Shown piece by piece: positions 21,786 to 35,600 of a stretch of 64,000 nt of DNA (the first letter of the stretch is position 1; each line of letters begins with the position of its first letter). The notes under the pieces were generated by a model. It did not search any database. It was given only the letters and a program-made list of their open reading frames with translations, and was not told where the DNA came from. The stretch lies in assembly GCA_026413225.1 (NCBI GenBank), contig CM048557.1, positions 62,486,987-62,550,986 of the forward strand. The letters run 5' to 3'. The stretch comes from Otis tarda (Eukaryota; Chordata; Aves; Otidiformes; Otididae). A program made the position numbers and the translations under genes.

Positions 21786-23823
21786 TCTTTTGGGTTCCCA
21801 TTATGTTTTCTGAAGCACTTTAGAAGTCAATGATGCACGAGCCTTGGCTAACGCTGAGAAAAGCTGTTGAAGATCTATATGAATTGTATGTTGAATAACC
21901 CTGTTTTCTGAGCCTGCCTCCCAGACTGCCCGTGCCAGGCACATCTTGCACTACAAAAGATCACTAATATTAGCTCCTGCCCCTAGTTAAAAATGATCAG
22001 CTGTGAAGCTAGACAAGAGGTTGTGTCCATGTTGAGATGGAAAGATGGCTGTGCAATCAACAGGGACCTTTCCTCTGGAGTCAGCAAGCTTTGGATAAAG
22101 CCTTTGGCTATCAGGAGTTTTCTGTGGCCATCGATCATGCCTCTGAGAGCACGCAGGGCTCCCTCGATGGCTGTCCTGATGGAGAGGGTGTTGGACCATT
22201 CAAATCTAGAGCAAACGTGGTTGCAACGTGAAAGCTGTAACATGCCAGACGTCCAAAAAGCAGGGGGGTGAGCAGGCTAGCCAGCTCCTTTTTGAAGTGA
22301 CTCTTCGTACTATTTATCCTTCTTCAGCAACAGCTCTAACAGCTTTCTTACAGTGCTTAAACAGATACATAGTAAATAGAGGATCAACTGAAAATGACCA
22401 TTGCAGTCCCAATGAGCTAAAAAGGCTGCATTAATGTACAATTTGAACATACTTCTTCCCCACCTCTAGAACATTTGTGGTTGCACTGAGCATCACAGCA
22501 TCTTGGATGTGTGCACGTGTCTCGAGCAGGCTCAGGATCTGAGCAGTGTTTCTCATGAACAGATAACAGCTTCTTGCTTGAGCATATTTCACTGGATGAC
22601 AAAGCGCAAGGTTGCATAAAACCTTGGCAGAAAGTCTCTGGGTAAGTCTCTGACAACCTGTGTTTCAGCCCATTCCTCCTGCTGTTTGGAGCACGTCTGC
22701 TGCATACACTGTAAATACGGAGCCTACTTATGCGCAAAGAACAAGGAGTCTGATGGATGGCAAAGAAATATAATTTATAGGGAAGTAACCTGAGAAGCTG
22801 CACTGGAATCTTTTCTCCCATAAATAATGTGCCTTTTAAACTGATGTTGAACATCCAAGTCTTGTGCTGAAGCATGTTACAGTGAAATTCCTCGCTGTGT
22901 TACCTTGGTGGAACTCACACAGCACTGACAATGTAGGCTGTGTAATGGCTTTGGATGGAAATGCAGAACTGAAATACTGAAGAACCTCGCTTTCTTGAAA
23001 ATTGCTGTTCAGGAGAGGGCCAAAAAAACTTGGGCTAAAGCAGAGGCCCTGTGGGACTTTCTGCTCCAGGCCTGCTCTTTGTCAGAGCTTGTGGCAACAG
23101 CTTGGGTGCGTGGAGTGCCTGAATCTCACACACTCCCCAAGTCTTTTCCTCTGCGGTTTATTAATCTTCTTTTGTAAGGCTCCTCCCAGTTATAAGCTCC
23201 AGCTCTGGCTTCTCATTAATTGATACTTAAGAACTGGACTGGCGCTTTGGACAATTAATAGCCTGATAAGCGAAGGAGCCTTTCCACTCTGGGTAGGAAA
23301 TTCAAACCCAATGCACAGCAGCACTCTGGGGAAGTAATTAGCAGCAGAAGGCTCATCAGCAGCCAGCTGAAATGCGGTGGGCACCCTCATTCCCCTCCTT
23401 TCTGCACAAGGCACCATGTCACCAGCTATCACATCCCTGTGCTCCCACAGCCACAGAGGAGCAGACTGATCCAGGCAATGAAACGGCTCCTCAGCCCTCC
23501 TAGACTCCACGGCACCATGTCACCCAACGCCGGCGGTGGCACCAGCTTGCTCCTGCCCTGAGCTTGAGACCAGCCCAGTGAGTGCTGCCAGCATCTGCAG
23601 GCCAGACAGACAGACCTAGGCTTGTGCCCAGCACGGACTGTACTCGAGGTGGACGAATGGCGTCGAGGTTTCATCTGCCCACCCAGCCGCCTTGAACAAC
23701 TTAAAAAGCATTTGTCTGGAGCACTCATATTCAGATTGAAGCCTTATTTCTTATGCAGCTTCAATTACATTCTAGCTTGGCGTTACTTGTTGTCTGTGAC
23801 CCAAATTAATGTTTCTGCTTTAA
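21786..23823. other. Single-copy noncoding DNA
   Basis: Short open frames on both strands at 21983-22271 and 22417-22875 encode nothing recognisable. No repeat was seen. Confidence 0.5.
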
Positions 23824-24457
23824 TTGACAGGCTGGAGAGGTGGGCCTGTGCAAACCTCATGAAGTTCAACCAGGCCAAATGCAAGATCCTGCACCTGGGT
23901 TGTGGCAATCCCAGGCACAAATACAGGCTGGGTGGAGAATGGATTGAGAGCAGCCCTGAGGAGAAGGACTTGGGAGTGCTGGTGGATGAGAAGCTCAACA
24001 TGAGCCAGCAATGCGCCCTTGCAGCCCAGAAGGCCAACCACATCCTGGGCTGCATCAAGAGAAGCGTGGCCAGCAGGTCGAGGGAGGTGATTCTCCCCCT
24101 CTACTCTGCCCTGGTGAGACCCCACCTGGAGTACTGTGTCCAGTTCTGGAGCCCCCAACACAAGAAGGACATGGACCAGTTGGAGAAGGTCCAGAGGAGG
24201 CCACAAAGATGATAAGAGGGCTGGAGCACCTCTCCTATGAGGAAAGGCTAAGAGAGTTGGGGCTGTTCAGCCTGGAGAAGAGGAGGCTCTGGGGAGACCT
24301 TATAGCGGTCTTCCAGTACCTCAAGGGGGCCTACAAGAAAGATGGGGAGAAGCTGTTCAGTAGGGCCTGTTGTGATAGGACAAGGGGTAATGGTTTTAAA
24401 ATAGAGGGAGGTAGATTTAGATTAGATATTAGGAAAAATTTTTTTACACTGAGGTGA
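23824..24457 (+). pseudogene. CR1 ORF2 C-terminal fragment, frameshifted
   Basis: One frame reads [21 protein letters not shown] through [17 protein letters not shown] to KVQRR, and a second resumes with [19 protein letters not shown]. The join is broken by a single-base deletion near 24200. The frame ends at the 35-bp deletion near 24450. Confidence 0.9.
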
Positions 24458-24618
24458 TGGATGCCCCATCCCTGGAAACGTTCAAGGCCAGGCTGGATGA
24501 GGCTCTGAGCAACCTGACCTAGTCAGGGAAGTTCCTGCTCCTTGCAGGGGGGTTGGACTAGATGACCTTTGAAGGTCCCTTCCAACTCTAACCATTCTAT
24601 GATTCTATGATTCTATGA
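23824..24618 (+). mobile_element. CR1 LINE, 0.8 kb, 5'-truncated
   Basis: It starts 'tgacaggctggagaggtggg', just after the RT catalytic region, and ends with ATTCTATG tail units. It keeps the 'ctcat' (23856-23860) that the copies at 19678 and 52086 have lost. It has its own defects: a 1-bp loss near 24200 that shifts the frame after KVQRR, and a deletion of roughly 35 bp near 24450 that removes the 'agttgtagagcactggaac' part of the consensus. Confidence 0.97.
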
Positions 24619-25080
24619 ATTATCCGTGTCAGACTGAGTGCAGAGAGAATTCAGTGCTGGTGGAAGTTGTTGAAATCACAGCAGTGAAAATAAAGGCCCC
24701 TGCCCCACACAACAGCAGCTTGAAGGACGACTTGTCCAAACCCATGCACCCCTCATCTGCCCCTGCCCAGGGCTGGGGACCCTGCTCGTGCCATCCTCAT
24801 GAGCTGGTGCATGTGCGCATTGTCTATCTGCGGATGCTGCCAACAACGTCTTGCAATTTTATTCTTGCACCTACAATGCTGAACACATGAGCATGCAATG
24901 AAAAATCCAATCATTGTCTCAAAGTCCAATTCATATTTAAAATGCATTTCCATTCTGCCCACTGCACCCCACACAGTAACTGCAGGTGGCTGCAGGAAAC
25001 CTGCACCTGTATTTCATAGGGAACTGCTCCCCTCAATATTCAGGTCTATGCACAGAAGGGATGCAAAAAACCCTAGTGTC
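24619..25080. other. Single-copy noncoding DNA between CR1 copies
   Basis: No coding or repeat feature recognised. Confidence 0.5.
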
Positions 25081-25210
25081 ATAGAATCATAGAATGGTTT
25101 GGGTTGGAAGGGACCTTCAAAGGCCATCTAGTCCAACCCCCCTGCAAGAAGCAGGGACATCTTCAACCAGATCAGGTTGCTCAGAGCCTCATCCAACCTG
25201 GCCTTGAACT
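25081..25210 (-). mobile_element. CR1 LINE 3' end, about 130 bp
   Basis: The plus strand reads 'atagaatcatagaatggttt' through 'ctagtccaacccccctgc' to 'caacctggccttgaac', the reverse complement of a CR1 3' end. It is opposite in strand to the other five CR1 copies in this cluster. Confidence 0.95.
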
Positions 25211-27667
25211 GGTAAGCCATACTTCTTCAGTGTGTGGGTAACTCTATGCAGATGGGAGTCAAACTGATAGATTCTCGGGTGCCCTTTGTATACCCCTCTG
25301 CCATAGTTAGTGACCTTACAGCAGAAAAAAACACAGGTCTTTGCTTCAATTCACAGAGCAGTTCTTTTAGAGTAAACCTATCATCATCAGTGTCCTAAGC
25401 TGATACTGTGGCCACTGACGAGGATGGAGAGGTTAAGATGAGGACATCCATTTCATTCTATTTCTGGTACAAGGACAATGACTGCCAGTCAAAGGGGAGG
25501 GCAGACAGTTCTGGTGTGGCAGCATCTCTAAACGCTTCAGCTAAATCCAACTGGGCTCTGTCTTTCTAGCATGGCATCAGGCAAATATCTGAACTGCAGC
25601 CTACAAAGAGTCCTTTCTTTCTATTTTAAGAGCTGTGTGAACAGAACTAGAAACTGCAGCTATTTTCCATTATGATGTATCTCTCCACGCACTTAGAGTC
25701 TGCCCTGATTGTGCAACAAAACCCTAAGCTTTCTTTTCTCAGGATCAGTGACTTCTGGTGAGAAATCCCAAAGCAAGGAAGAAGTGTGAAAAGAGAACAG
25801 AAGTTGGTGGTGCAGGCAGACAGGAAAAAAACAGAATGTAGCTAGAGAAATCAATGCAGGAGAAGATATGTCCAAATTCATAATTGAAAAGGAAAGAAGA
25901 TTTCAAGAAGTGCAATTGAAGATGGAAGGAGATGTGGAAAGAAAACAAGACTGGCTATGTTATTTGAGCCATCTGAAAACATACAGGGTGTCATACAGCC
26001 CTATAAAAGAGGTTGGGAAGAAATGACAATGTGACTTCAGAAGAGCTCATGGTGCTCTTTAGATCAGCCAGACCTGACATAGCCCACCTCAGTGGCAGGG
26101 TGCCTCTGGCCCCAAAAAGAAAGGAACTCCAGGTTAAACCCCAAAATCTCTTTGGTGAAACCACCCTCCCAGGGCAGTGGCTCCACTCCTTCAGTGTCAA
26201 ATGTCTCCTGACTCCACCAGAAATTCAACCAGCCTGCAAGAAAAGAGGTCTTCTCCACCGGCAGTCTGCCTGACTCCAGAGCTCCTCTTCTGATTCTGTT
26301 ACAGAAACAAGCTTTTCCTCAGGCCAGGCTAAAAACCTACAGGTCTTCCTAACTTCTGAATTTTATGAAGTGACTTAAGAAGTTCAGAGTCTCTAATGCT
26401 GTTTCCTGAGGCAGGGCATTTAATTCTGCAGTACAATAGCCTTTTGAAGAAGATACAGTCTGCTGAAAAACGACCCATTCTGCTTTAAAGGCAGGAAATA
26501 AAGCTTCAGGTGTCAAATCATGGTGCTTTCATTCACTGAAAGCAGACAGCACATTTCAAAAGATTCACAATAAAGTACAGCAAATAACTTTTTCTCAGAA
26601 CATGCCCATAATTGACTGGATTCCAGCAGAGAAAAGAGATAATGAGAGGCGGCTGATCTCCTGGCTCAGGCCAGCAGCAATGCTGTAGCCCGTACCTAGC
26701 AAGAAAATCACACCAGCCTTGTCCCTCCAGGGCTGGATTTTAGGTGTTAAACTCTAGCAGCTCTGCCACCACTGGAGCACGCCCATGGGGCCTTGTTCCA
26801 AATTTTTGCAGCGCCTTATTTGCCCCTAAGAGAGTATTTCTTGTTTATGTTTCAGAGGAAAAGTTACTTTTTTTTTCCCTCCCAAACAATTCACTAACAT
26901 AAATGTCCTCAGTGCAGCATTTCTAACATCGACAATGCTGTACATCTTTACCTCTCCAGGGTATTGCTCTCATCTTTGCAATAAAATAGGTCTGCCGCAG
27001 TGGGAAAATTCTCAGCCTTAACTTATAGACAGCAGCTCTCTTTTTTTTTTTCCTTGGGAAGCAATAGAGAAATACACTAGCAACTGTTCCCATTCTCCGT
27101 ATTTATTTTATTATTCACACAAATGTGAATCACTAATCAGCATCTATCTTAAATCACCATAAACTCTCTGACTGGTTTGCGTTATCTTTTCACTAGGCAG
27201 CCAGCCCAGCTGATTCCCATAGGTACCAGCAAAATAAAACCCTGTGAGAGAGACCTACCATTTGATTCTCGCTAGCAAAACTTCTAGTATTACAGCCTGA
27301 TAAGGCATCAATCAGCGCCTGGCAATGTTCCTTTCTTCTGCTGCATCAGCCCAGCCCCTCCCTGATCTGCATTCCTGCCAGCGGGTAGGAACGTCATTGA
27401 AATATTGACCAAAATAAAAACCATTCCCATCCATACACACTGTTACCATGAGCTACAATTTTGTTCCTTCACTATTAGGCACAGTGACAGCCTAAGGCCA
27501 GTGTGAGCAAAGGGCTGTGGTGGACGTCTTTAAGGCTGCTCTATATTTTTCCACAGAGTTTCTGTACTCAAGCCATGTGTAAAGAGAGGGCCACAACAGC
27601 TGTAGGAGTTCCACAGACAGTAATGGCATCGCATTGAGTTCGACTCTCTCAGCTTCTAGTTCCTAAT
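25211..27667. other. Single-copy noncoding DNA
   Basis: No exon or transposable element recognised. T tracts lie near 26868-26877 and 27040-27051. The part from about 27090 to 27440 is a candidate conserved element. The open frame at 26013-26273 encodes nothing I recognise. Confidence 0.5.
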
Positions 27668-27940
27668 GATTGCAGGACTAGGGGTAATGGTTTCAAAATA
27701 GAGGGGGGTAGATTTAGATCGGATATTAGGGAAAAAAAATTACAATGAGGGTTGTGAAACACTGGCACAGGTTTCCCAGAGAGGTGGTGGATGCCCCATC
27801 CCTGGAAACGTTCAAGGCCAGGTTGGATGAGGCTCTGAGCAACCTGATCTGGTTGGAGATGTCCCTGCTCCTTGCAGGGGGGTTGGACTAAATGACCTTT
27901 GAAGGTCCCTTCCAATCCAAACCATTCTATGATTCTATGA
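27668..27940 (+). mobile_element. CR1 LINE 3' end, about 270 bp
   Basis: It begins 'tgattgcaggactaggggta' in the ORF2 C-terminus and ends 'accattctatgattctatga'. It is strongly 5'-truncated. Confidence 0.95.
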
Positions 27941-29519
27941 CCTGTATTGCGTATCTGGGGCTTTCTTTGCTTCTCTCTTTAGGTCATACTTACAGACGAT
28001 ATTTGCACCTAACTCAGAAATGGTGTATTAGCCTCTGAAGTGCAGTCACCTGGCTTCTCTTGGAGGGCGAAGGATTGTCCTTAGGGCAGGAACCAAAATG
28101 TAACCAGTGTCATGTAGAGCGTCCCCATTGCACATGTTTTGTATGTAACAGAGAAAAAAATCTGATCCAAGATGGTACTTTCTGGTAGAAATAGGTATTT
28201 TAGGTATTAGGTGTTCACTTCTGGAACCAAACAGCCTTTGAGAGAAAAGACTGACCGTGTGCCAAATTACATACTGTCTGCTTCTGCCCCTCTCATTTTG
28301 TCTCGTGAGCTGTCCTGAACACAGTGTCTGAAAAATGATTGACATCAAATCTGGATAGGAGACAGAAAATGGGATCCAGAATAGCCTGCTGCCACATCTG
28401 ACATCTAGGGAGAGCTGTGCCATGCTCTGTGGGCTGTGTCAGCTCCGGATGAGTAGCTACGCCTTAGTGAAACAGCAACCTTTCACCTGCGTCCCTTGAC
28501 AAAAGAGATGAATATCAATAAATGCAAGAAGGAGTAGCAACCCCTCAAGCTACTGGCTGGAGCCTGACAAGCTGCTAAGTACCAGTTTGGGTCTCTTTTT
28601 CGTCTTTGCCAGATGGGAGGAACTCAGCGTGTTAAGATACTGAAGAAGAAGAAGAACGGCACATCACCCTCAATGTCATACATGCTGGGAGAGAGGTGGA
28701 GGTTTGACTGCACCTGGATCCAGGAGAGGAGGTTGCAGCGAACAGGAGAGTTACTTGAGGATTGCTGTGGTTTTTATTTATCTGGCCAACATCACCAGGT
28801 AGCCACCGACTGAGACACTCTGTGCATGGCAGAGCATATAAAGAGTTGGAGGTTGTCACTAACGGGAGTCTTTGGTATAAAAACTTTGGAGGAAAGAAAG
28901 GAGGGGCAGAGCTACGTGTTTTGATGCAGTGAACACAAACTAGCAAAACTGAATGACACAGCGTGGCCCAGCAGCCTGCTGCACCTCAGCTGAGGACCCA
29001 CAGGACCAGGATGCTGATGTCTGCTGGGAGAGACTCCTGGTGTTGCCAGGGGTGGTCTCCCAGCGGATTTAGCTCACAGCAGGGTACACGCTGCAGACTG
29101 CCGTGCTACGCTTCCCTCCAACCTGTGTATAATTTCCACCTTCAACCATTTTAAAGCCAGGGACAAGCGAGAAGCCTAACCCTCTGGCTTCTGTCCTACT
29201 TTCTTATACTTCTGTTTCGACAATGTTAATATTCTGAATGTTCTGAATGTTTTCTGGAGCCTTTTTTTTTGGCCAGAATGTGCCATTAGTTACTTTTGCT
29301 GCTATCTTAATGAAATGGGGTTTTGTCATTCATTTCAAAGCGGGAAGGATAAATGCAGGTAAAAAGAAATACAAATTGAAGAATAAAAAGGCAATGTGCT
29401 TATCAATAGGAATTCTGATGTTTTGCAAGTACTGTTAGAGACATGTATAATGCATTTTATTTCACCGAATACAAATAACCATGCTTTTGAGTACCAGACA
29501 AGGGAAGTTAAAGCAAGGC
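27941..29519. other. Single-copy noncoding DNA
   Basis: No coding or repeat feature recognised. Confidence 0.5.
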
Positions 29520-29625
29520 TGTGGGTGCAGAAGATGGAGAGCTGCACTGGGAGTCAGGAGACTTGTCATTCCTCGGCGGGGCTGCCACCAACCTGCTGCA
29601 TGAGCCCAGGCATGTTTCTTGCAGC
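29520..29625 (+). repeat. MIR-type SINE fragment
   Basis: The block 'gcactgggagtcaggagac' matches the MIR/MIRb core almost exactly, and 'ggctgccaccaacctgctgc' then 'tgagcccaggcatg' fits the consensus 'ggctctgccactaactagct' and the following 'tgaccttgggcaag'. Only the core half is recognisable. It is an ancient relic. Confidence 0.7.
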
Positions 29626-32600
29626 CCAGAGCTGCCACTGTGTTTGAGCATTGCTGTGCTCAGCCCTGCAATGCCGAAACAGCAGTGTGCTTTCACAGAT
29701 GAGCCCTGACGGTTTTATCAGAGGCAGCTCCTCACTCTTAGCCTCTGTCCCCCACCTCTGCCAGTGGTCTCTGTCTCTGGAAGGGGTGATGGAGACAGAT
29801 CTGCCGATGAAGCTCCAGAAGTAATCGAGATGTGGATGCACATCCCAACCTACCACCCCAGCTTTGGGGCCAGCACAGTCAGGGGAAGCAAGTGACAGGA
29901 ACTGGTAGTATCTCGGATGGCTGCAACTTCATTTGCAGGAGCTTGTCTATGAAAATCATAAGCAGAGACATCAGAAGTGATAAACAGAGCCAAGACTTCT
30001 TCACCAGCCTGCAGGACACAGGCCCTTCAGGAACAGGGTTTGAAAGGCATTTAAGATCCTAATAAAGGAACTTAACTACTTCCAAGTTATCTTTCTCAAA
30101 GTGCTCCTGGCTGGAACTCTAAGTCATAAAATTTAAGCAGCATGAGGTATTACAAGGCCTAGGCACCTTTCAAAAGATGACATCCGTTCGTTCATCTTTG
30201 CTGCATGTTCTCTCAGAGAATGCGTTGCAATGCCACAAGCACCGCTCACCCTGATAGTGCCTTCATCCCGTTTGTGCACTGTTGTAAGAGCAAATTGTAC
30301 GGTATTATAATGACAGTCCAGGTCCTCTGCCCATCCCTTCTCCCATCCCCAAAACCTTATAAAGAACATTTAAAAAAAAAGAGTGTGCAGGGTTTTTGGT
30401 GCAGGACATGGGGAAAACACTAAATCTTTTCAAGCTGTATCATGGACAGATACTTTTATTCTCAGTCACTGAGCCATTTGGGAAAACACTTTGCCACTCA
30501 CCTTCTAGAATGCAGATGTCTGATCATCTATTTAATTTACAAGCCTATTTATCATAAACTTATAAAAGATTTTTTTCAACAAGTAAAGGAGCAAAATCGT
30601 TAGATGTTTCAATAATCACTTCGCTAGAGAAGAAACAAAAGTGGCACAAAGGCTTTCTCTGTGATTGAAGAAGAAAGATGTAAAAAAAATAGGTTGGTAG
30701 TTCTTGAAGAGTTGAGGCAATCTACAGGACTCTAATTAGCAGAAAAACATGCTCTTTCATTGACTTCTCAGTCAGAAGAAATGCAAAAAAAAAAGATCTG
30801 TCTATTCAAGATCACAAATGGGACAGAAGTAATGCTATGCACACATTCCTTGGAGCATTCTGGATTATGTACCGTTCTTCAAGACTTTACCAAATCTGCA
30901 TATTTTTGGCCTTTAGCAAGATAAATTATGAGATAGTGGAAATTGTACATTTTATCCTGAAGTAAAGTATTTACTATGTCTGTTAAGAGTGACTTAATTT
31001 TACAACTAAAATGAAGACTGCACATTCAGTCAGCGCAGACAGATTTTGCAGCTGGAACCAGTGCTGGAAGAATATTTAAGTTTTTCATTTGATTGTGGAA
31101 AATACCTAGAAAAACTGCTCTTCAATGACAACGTCAGGTTTCAGCACAAACCATGACAGAGCAATAGAAATTCCTCCTTACTAGGTTTTTTTTTTTGCCA
31201 CACGGCACACAATGAGTACTTTATAAGCCCAAGTTCCTTGTTTGTTCAAGGAACAGACATAGGACTGAAGGCCCAGAATTGGCAAATTTGACTTCCATGG
31301 TTAATTGTATTATCACTGTGTGTTATCACAGCAATTTGAAAGCGCTGGCTAATTGGTTCCTATAATGTGACTGTTACATAGGAAAATACAGCCTTTCCCA
31401 TGATCTGCTTTTGCTACCCACACCTGCACGTGGCTATTTTAACCTGGTCCAAGCTTTGAATGCCCCTGAAAAGAGCAGCTCCCCATCTCCATCCCTGCTC
31501 GGTCATTCCCAGCTGCTGTCCCGGGTGGATGCAGAGGTCGGTGCAGCTGCGTGGTGGGAGCAGAGCCAGAAGAAACCTCACTCTCCCTGGGTGTACCCTG
31601 CAGCTCCTGAGAGATGGGGTCTTCAGACCAGGCATGAGGGTCCCCTCATCCACCCCCTGCAGCACCTCCGTTTCCACCATGCTTGCTGGTGGAGATGGGG
31701 AAGGTGCAGCCAGGGTGCCCAGGGAACCAGCAAACTGAGTGGGAAGGGTTTGTTTCCAAGGTCAGTGGAGACCTCAGGCTCTGGATGCAGCCCAGGACCA
31801 GGCTCGGTGTGGGCACACGTGTTTCTGTGTGCTTGCTGTTCTTCCCAGTACCCTGCAGCACGTGGATTTTTGCTAGCTCCCAGCAGCGGGCAATATCGAC
31901 TGCAGCAGACTCGGAAATGAAAGGGAAATTACTCTTGGATAAATTATTCAAATATTTGTTTCTATTTAAAGGGACTTTATGGGCTTCTCAGTTAAATAAA
32001 AGATGAAAGTGGCATGATAAAGCATGTAAGCATCCTTACCCGAGCTGGGCCGGAGCAGAGGAACAGGGCTGAGTTTAACATCTTCCCTGTGCTTACAGTT
32101 ACAGGCCAGACACTAAAATCCTATACTCCTGCCACAGGCAAAATGCTAGGTTTTATCTTTTTTTTGTCCTGAATAAAGGCAGCATGATGAGGCTCTTTTG
32201 AGGAATATCAGCAGCCTCCTGATAGCTGTTGATTTGGGGCTTAGTCTGTTGTGCAATGTTACAGATAAAGGTGTTGGTGTGCACCAAGATGGCAGCGATG
32301 GGGCACGTGAAACAACATGTGCTCACTTGCTTCCTGGCGTGGTCCGGCCTGCCCCAGAGAGCCTCCCCCAGCCCCTGCTCAGCTACAGTTCAGGCTCCAA
32401 ACTGGGAGACATCCCATGCTCAAATGCTACCTGGAACTGTGTCTTGGAGAGAAAAGAAATTAAAAACATAAGCTGGAGATGTGCCATTTTCCCAAAGCCA
32501 GGCTTCAGCCTATTTTAGTTCCTGTTATAGAAATAGCCATCACCTCTTCACTCATCAACACCTCACACGTAAAAGAGGAGTAAGAGTGTTTCTTCTTTCC

Positions 32601-35600
32601 ACTTCCAGCTGTGAGCTGGGAGGCCATCTTATCTGGTTTCTTACCATGCGAAGCTCCAGCATCTTGTACACCACCCAATTTCTCTTACAGCTGGTAGACA
32701 TTTCAACCATTTTATCAGCAATATATTTAATTCAACATGTCCAAGATTTCACAAATGTGTCTGGCTTGGCTCTGGTTCATTATTTGTACAAAAGCATTAG
32801 CTAAACTGCTGGTGGTTTTCTTTCACATCCTATTTATTCTTCTCTCTCACTAACTCTCCAAGCAGAATATGTTGGTTTGGGGTTTTTTGTGGAGGAATTT
32901 ATATCAACACCCCACCCTCCCATAAATATTGTTGTTATCTGTGATTAAGAGCATATGCCTCAGTCTGGTACATGCAATGCTAGTACCGATTTATTTCCTA
33001 ATTGTTCTTTTGCAGCAGAGCAGAGAATAGGTTTTTAAATATGAGCTTTGTTTCATAGGTCATGGGGTAAACTTGGTTAGCAAACCTGGGTAAACTGGCT
33101 AAACAAAAATAGTTGGGTTTTTGTTAGGATTTTGAACGAGACAGATTTATTTATTTATCTCTTACTGGATAAAATCTTTTATCTCCTAGAATGTGTGGCT
33201 ACTTGGATCAATGTTGTACATCAGCTCTTTCGCATAACTAAAGCTGGACCCTTGTTATTTAGACACATCAGGAATTGCAGATATTCTTATGTGGCATCAT
33301 GCTGGAGCTTTACGTTACTCAACATTTCCCCATTCAAACATTTTAAAAGCTGCAGGTTGGATCTCGATATTACTGCTAAAAATCAGAAGTGACAAATGTC
33401 TAATAAAAATGCAATGGATGTTCAGTCTCTCCCTTGCAGATCAAACTACAAAATCTTAGAGTTGTGGCACCACAAATTCCTATGGGAGAAGGGTTTGCAA
33501 AGGTCTGAGAGCCATCATCTGCCACAGTTGAGATGTACAGGGAGAAGGAAGACCGAATCTCCTGGGGCCAGAGACCTGTCCCTGCCTACAAGTGTGGCAA
33601 TTTCTGTCCATATTTGCATTCAGGGTCACCCTCTGAGAGGCTTTTAAAGGACACACAAAATCCAAACACCAAATTTCTGTCTATACACTAATTAAAGTGC
33701 CCTTATCCACCAAATTCCTTCCTCTGTAATGGGCTGTGCTTCTCCTGGCTAATTAATTTGCCCTACAACCCATTTTATCCATGACTATGGAGAGTTCTGT
33801 GGCGTTGCACCCACTGGCTTTGTGCAGCAGGGGCAAGGGACCAACTCTAGATGTGCAATTGCAGTGTTTGCTCCCCCTTTGGGGTGTTTCTCCTCTGCTC
33901 TTGGCACAATAATGAATTTTAATTCAGAGCATCTCAGTCTGGAGGCCTAAATCTCTGTATATAGTTGATGGAGATGGGCATTTTTTGCCAAAAGCCGAGC
34001 CAGGGCCCCAACAATTGCCCAAAGCTGGGCGTGCCTCCCATGAGACTGCTGCATATCTCAGATGTTCTCAGAATGGAGATAGTAGCTGGGAGCAAAGCTG
34101 TATTCCTCAACAGCTAAGGGCTCCAAGACCTTAGTAGTGAGTCTCATGTTTTCCACAGCAAGAGGGTTAAAGGATGCGAGGGAAAGCATTTCCCAGGGGC
34201 CAGAGGGACTTGGCTGAGTGCAGGCCGGGAAGGAAGGATGCAGTGGGCAGAGAGAAAGATGAGGCTATAAATCCTCCTTATTTCTGCTCTGCTTTAGAGT
34301 GCCTTTGCACTTTCTCTATCTCAGAAGCCAAACATTTAGTTTCCGTTTGGTACAATCCGGCTTTCCTGAGCTGAAAAGCCTTATCTCATCCTGAGTACCC
34401 ACGTAAGGGAGGGTCTGTCCATGTTCACTGTGAGACCCCAGCCGGTCTGGGGTCCTGTCATGCACACAGACCCCAGCCACCCCAGCATCTGCTTTGCAGA
34501 GAGAAAGGCCTAGATCTTGCAGCTCCTGTGCCTGCCTCAGGCTGAGCCAAACCTGCCTGCATACAGGTGAATCTCCCTGCATGCAAGAGACCTCAGCCAC
34601 AACGGGGATTTTGATTGAGGGAGGAATGGAGGAGCAAACCTTAACCAGACGATGAGCGTGCAAAGACAACAAGTCCTGAATGCTTCAGCTGAAATGTTCC
34701 TGGACCCAGGCAGCCATGCTGGCAGTTTGCATGCCCCTTAACGGGGAAAACATGGGGATGGTTGGGAAATGGGCAGCTGCCTGTGAGAAGTGTGTGAGGT
34801 GGGGAGAAAGACAAGCAGGTCATGCTCCCCAGCTGGGCTCCAGGATGGAGCCACCTTCCTTCTCCTCACAGGTAACTGAAATAAAATGGGAGAAATCTGC
34901 TCTTTCAGAAGACTGAGAGAGACAGTAGAAGTGCCCTGACTGCTGCTGTGGCTGTGCAGCATCACCGCTCCAACAGCAGCAGCAGAGCTGCTCACCCTGT
35001 GCATTTGGGAAGGGAGAGAGACAATGGAGGGAAGGAATGTGACCTTCCTCTTGGTGATTTATCCCTCTTGTATGGCTTAGGGGTCAGAATATCTGTCCGG
35101 GTGCCAAGGAAAAGGGACAATGTAATTACTCCTGCCTTAGCTGCAAGCACAATGAATCCACCTGTTGTTCTTGCAGGGGGCATCCAATTAAGCAAGGCAG
35201 AGGGACAAGGGAAGGAAGGAAGCTGCATCAAATATCCACATCAGGAACCTGCATATAATGTTAAGGAGCTTATTGTGTGGCTGTTGAGAGCCTTGCAGGC
35301 TCATTAAGCTCTTACCTCTCTGCTTCCTCCTAAAGCCCTTCTGAATGCCCCTCCCCGTGGCGGCAATCATCCCAGGCTCTCTCAGGACTCAGGGTGAACT
35401 CCGCTTGATTGCAGCCTGGTGCAGGTTCAGCCTGCTCTGCCCCCGCCACACCCCGTGCAAAATCAGAGAGGGAAAAGAGGCTGAGGTTCTGCAAATGAAT
35501 TTGGCATTGTCTGCCAGCTCTGCTTTGATGTGCTGGAGTTTCCTTTTCTCTTCTGTTCAGAAGCCTTTCTGGAGCCCGCTCACCATGCCACACAGCAGCA

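Noticed and set aside
31411..31920. 169-codon plus-strand open frame
   Set aside because: GC-rich with no domain, and other frames are open too. No exon edges are convincing.
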